From positions 1-11,150 of the forward strand of contig CAMLRB010000127.1 in NCBI GenBank assembly GCA_946482295.1: a stretch of 11,150 nt of DNA, in the 5' to 3' direction. The notes beneath the pieces were generated by a model, which did no database searches, was not told the origin of the DNA, and saw only the letters and a list, made by a program, of their open reading frames with translations. Source of the stretch: an uncultured Bacteriovorax sp. (GTDB lineage: Bacteria; Bdellovibrionota; Bacteriovoracia; Bacteriovoracales; Bacteriovoracaceae). The position numbers were made by a program, and so were the translations under genes. Below, in pieces: positions 9,873 to 11,150 of this stretch. Every line of letters starts with the position of its first letter. Position 1 is the stretch's first letter.

Positions 9873-10187
9873 ATGAATCAAGATGGAATTTGGTTATCAA
9901 TCCTGGACTATGCTTCTGTAAAGAAGACGTCAATTTCTACAATCCGCCGCTCTATCAAGGCCGGTCACGTAAAATATAAAGAAGAAAATGGAAAATATTT
10001 AATTTGGACCAGAGAAATAAATGTCCAAAAAGAAGAGCTTTCATTAAAGCTTGAAAATGAATTTCTCAAGAAGCGCAATCGTGAGTTAGAAGAAGAATTA
10101 AACGATTTGAAGATGCTTCTACAGGTCTACGAATCGAACAATGTGCCATCAATGGAACTCCCACCTCTACCAGAATTAGATGCATGA
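9873..10187 (+). CDS. Small helix-turn-helix / coiled-coil protein
   Basis: This 104-residue protein has two visible parts. Residues 5-45 look like a MerR- or excisionase-type winged helix: ILDYASVKKTSISTIRRSIK is the helix-turn-helix, then AGHVKYKEENGKYLIW is the beta wing. Residues about 50-88 are a Leu/Glu/Lys-rich coiled coil (LENEFLKKRNRELEEELNDL) likely to dimerise the protein, followed by a Pro-rich tail. This is the plan of a small dimeric DNA-binding protein; it could also be a structural nucleoid or adaptor protein. The start is ATG 9873 with GGAGA at 9864-9868; a TTG at 9816 in the same frame has no ribosome binding site and is rejected. Its TGA stop overlaps the ATG of the next gene (ATGA), so the two are translationally coupled. 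Confidence 0.8.
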   Translation: MNQDGIWLSILDYASVKKTSISTIRRSIKAGHVKYKEENGKYLIWTREINVQKEELSLKLENEFLKKRNRELEEELNDLKMLLQVYESNNVPSMELPPLPELDA

Positions 10188-11150
10188 AAAAGTACTTCGT
10201 CCTCTTTACCTTATTTTTAACTACCCAATTGTGGGCCACAGAATCAATGCGCCACTGTATGCTCCTTCCTATTGTAGATGGAGCGGATAACAAAACTGGT
10301 TTTAAAGTTTTTGAGGAAATTGAAAGTTATCTGAAAGATGGCGATTGGTGCACTTACAAATCAAACTCTGAATTAATTAATATTCTTGGACAGTATTCAA
10401 AAAATTTAGAGAGCCATTTAAATAACAAAGATGTTTTAAGAGTTATTGCAGATAAAACGAAGGCCGGAACCCTAATCAAAGTGTCCCTCACCTTGGGAGC
10501 AAACACTGCTGATATCGGTGTTGAAGTCATTGGTGAAAATGGTGAAGATCGCTACTTTAAAGAACAAACACAGCTGAAGACAAGCGATGTCCTTATCATT
10601 TCTCAAACAGTAAAAAACTGGCTTGATGTTTATGAAAAAACTATTCCCTATAATGGCCGAGTAAAAGGCGTCCTTGGTGATCAATTCACTATAGACATTG
10701 GCAGAAAGTCACAATTATTTAATGGAAGTACAATCACCATCGAAAGACCAACAGGCAAAAGACAACATCCGCTCTTGAAAGAAATCGTAGACTATCAGAC
10801 AGAAAAAATTGCAGAAGCCAAAGTTTTTGATGTTAGTGAAATGCAAGCACAGGCGAAAGTTGTCACCTACGAAGGTAGTAAAAAACTTAAAATTGAAGAC
10901 TGGGTAAAAGTTCGCTCAATTGAAACCAGAAAAGCTGTAGAACAAGTTCAATATGGCGAAAAAGAAGACAACGAATTTGGAAAGCTGGGATCATTGGGAA
11001 TTTTTTTGAACTTTTCTAGTGCAAACATCACTCGCACAGGCAGCAGTGAAACATCAGTTAAAGGAAACTTAATTGGTGGTGATATTGAAGCTGAAATCTG
11101 GGCCACAAGAAATTATTGGGCAGGATTGGATTTTGGTAAACGCTTCGGCA
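10184..11150 (+). CDS. Exported, probable outer-membrane beta-barrel protein with FlgT/CsgG-like front (3' truncated by window)
   Basis: The reading frame is open from ATG 10184 to the right edge (322 codons seen) and has no stop in the window. A signal peptide is clear: MKKYFVLFTLFLTTQLWA, with cleavage expected near residue 18-19. Residues about 22-150 alternate helices and strands (Cys25 and Cys56 could form a disulphide) and resemble a TolB/CsgG-like periplasmic fold. Residues about 158-243 (GRVKGVLGDQFTIDIG onward, LFNGSTITI, then EDWVKV) look like the C-terminal beta domain of FlgT-like proteins. From about 265, alternating strands with aromatic residues (LGIFLNFSSANI, AEIWATRNYWAGLDFG) look like the beginning of an outer-membrane barrel. 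The domain calls are pattern-based inferences. The start overlaps the HTH gene stop by four bases, so the gene depends on translation of its upstream partner. Confidence 0.75.
   Translation, partial: MKKYFVLFTLFLTTQLWATESMRHCMLLPIVDGADNKTGFKVFEEIESYLKDGDWCTYKSNSELINILGQYSKNLESHLNNKDVLRVIADKTKAGTLIKVSLTLGANTADIGVEVIGENGEDRYFKEQTQLKTSDVLIISQTVKNWLDVYEKTIPYNGRVKGVLGDQFTIDIGRKSQLFNGSTITIERPTGKRQHPLLKEIVDYQTEKIAEAKVFDVSEMQAQAKVVTYEGSKKLKIEDWVKVRSIETRKAVEQVQYGEKEDNEFGKLGSLGIFLNFSSANITRTGSSETSVKGNLIGGDIEAEIWATRNYWAGLDFGKRFG

Noticed and set aside
9731..9979. Open frame of 82 codons on the + strand running across the patatin start and into the HTH gene.
   Set aside because: It overlaps two better-supported genes in other frames, has no ribosome binding site and its sequence shows no domain.
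10066..10293. Open frame of 75 codons on the - strand opposite the HTH gene end and the barrel gene start.
   Set aside because: It is fully antisense to two well-supported coupled genes and has no recognisable domain.

Overview
This window is AT-rich bacterial DNA. It is dominated by a complete F1-type ATP synthase operon, followed by lineage-specific envelope genes. The operon order b'-b-delta-alpha-gamma-beta-epsilon lacks the a and c subunit genes. It also has two b-type stalk genes, the second with a cleavable-looking signal peptide. This is the arrangement known from Deltaproteobacteria in the old sense. Together with the bactofilin gene in front and the style of the downstream proteins (a large secreted protein of unknown family, a patatin, a helix-turn-helix/coiled-coil protein and a FlgT-like/outer-membrane protein), it suggests the Bdellovibrionota (Bdellovibrio/Bacteriovorax-like predatory bacteria). 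That assignment is an inference from gene content, not a database match.

Layout. Positions 1-400 hold a strong hairpin with a short T-tract, then a small bactofilin. Positions 401-531 are an intergenic region with a candidate sigma70 promoter for the ATP synthase operon. Positions 532-6410 hold seven tightly spaced genes on the + strand (b', b, atpH, atpA, atpG, atpD, atpC), each with a recognisable ribosome binding site. A perfect 12-bp stem-loop shaped like an intrinsic terminator lies inside the start of atpC. An 11-bp hairpin built from two copies of one palindrome follows the operon. Positions 6524-8551 encode a 675-residue exported protein of unknown function. It has a disordered-looking first half carrying a duplicated acidic-hydrophobic-DYSK motif and a beta-rich second half. 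On the opposite strand and convergent with it, with only 3 bases between the stop codons, is a 399-residue patatin-like phospholipase (8555-9754). Divergent from the patatin, 9873-11150 carries a two-gene unit: a 104-residue HTH/coiled-coil protein whose stop overlaps (ATGA) the start of an exported protein. That protein has a FlgT/CsgG-like front and what looks like the first strands of an outer-membrane barrel, and it runs off the right edge.

How the genes fit together. The ATP synthase genes supply the whole soluble F1 head plus the peripheral stalk; the membrane rotor and stator (c and a) must be encoded elsewhere. Bactofilin is a cytoskeletal polymer. The rest of the window looks like envelope biology: an exported protein, a lipid hydrolase and an outer-membrane protein. 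No mobile element, CRISPR array, tRNA, rRNA or defence system is visible. The observations most worth a second look are the intragenic atpC hairpin, the hairpin squeezed against the bactofilin start, the unknown 675-residue protein with its repeated motif, and the HTH-barrel pair.
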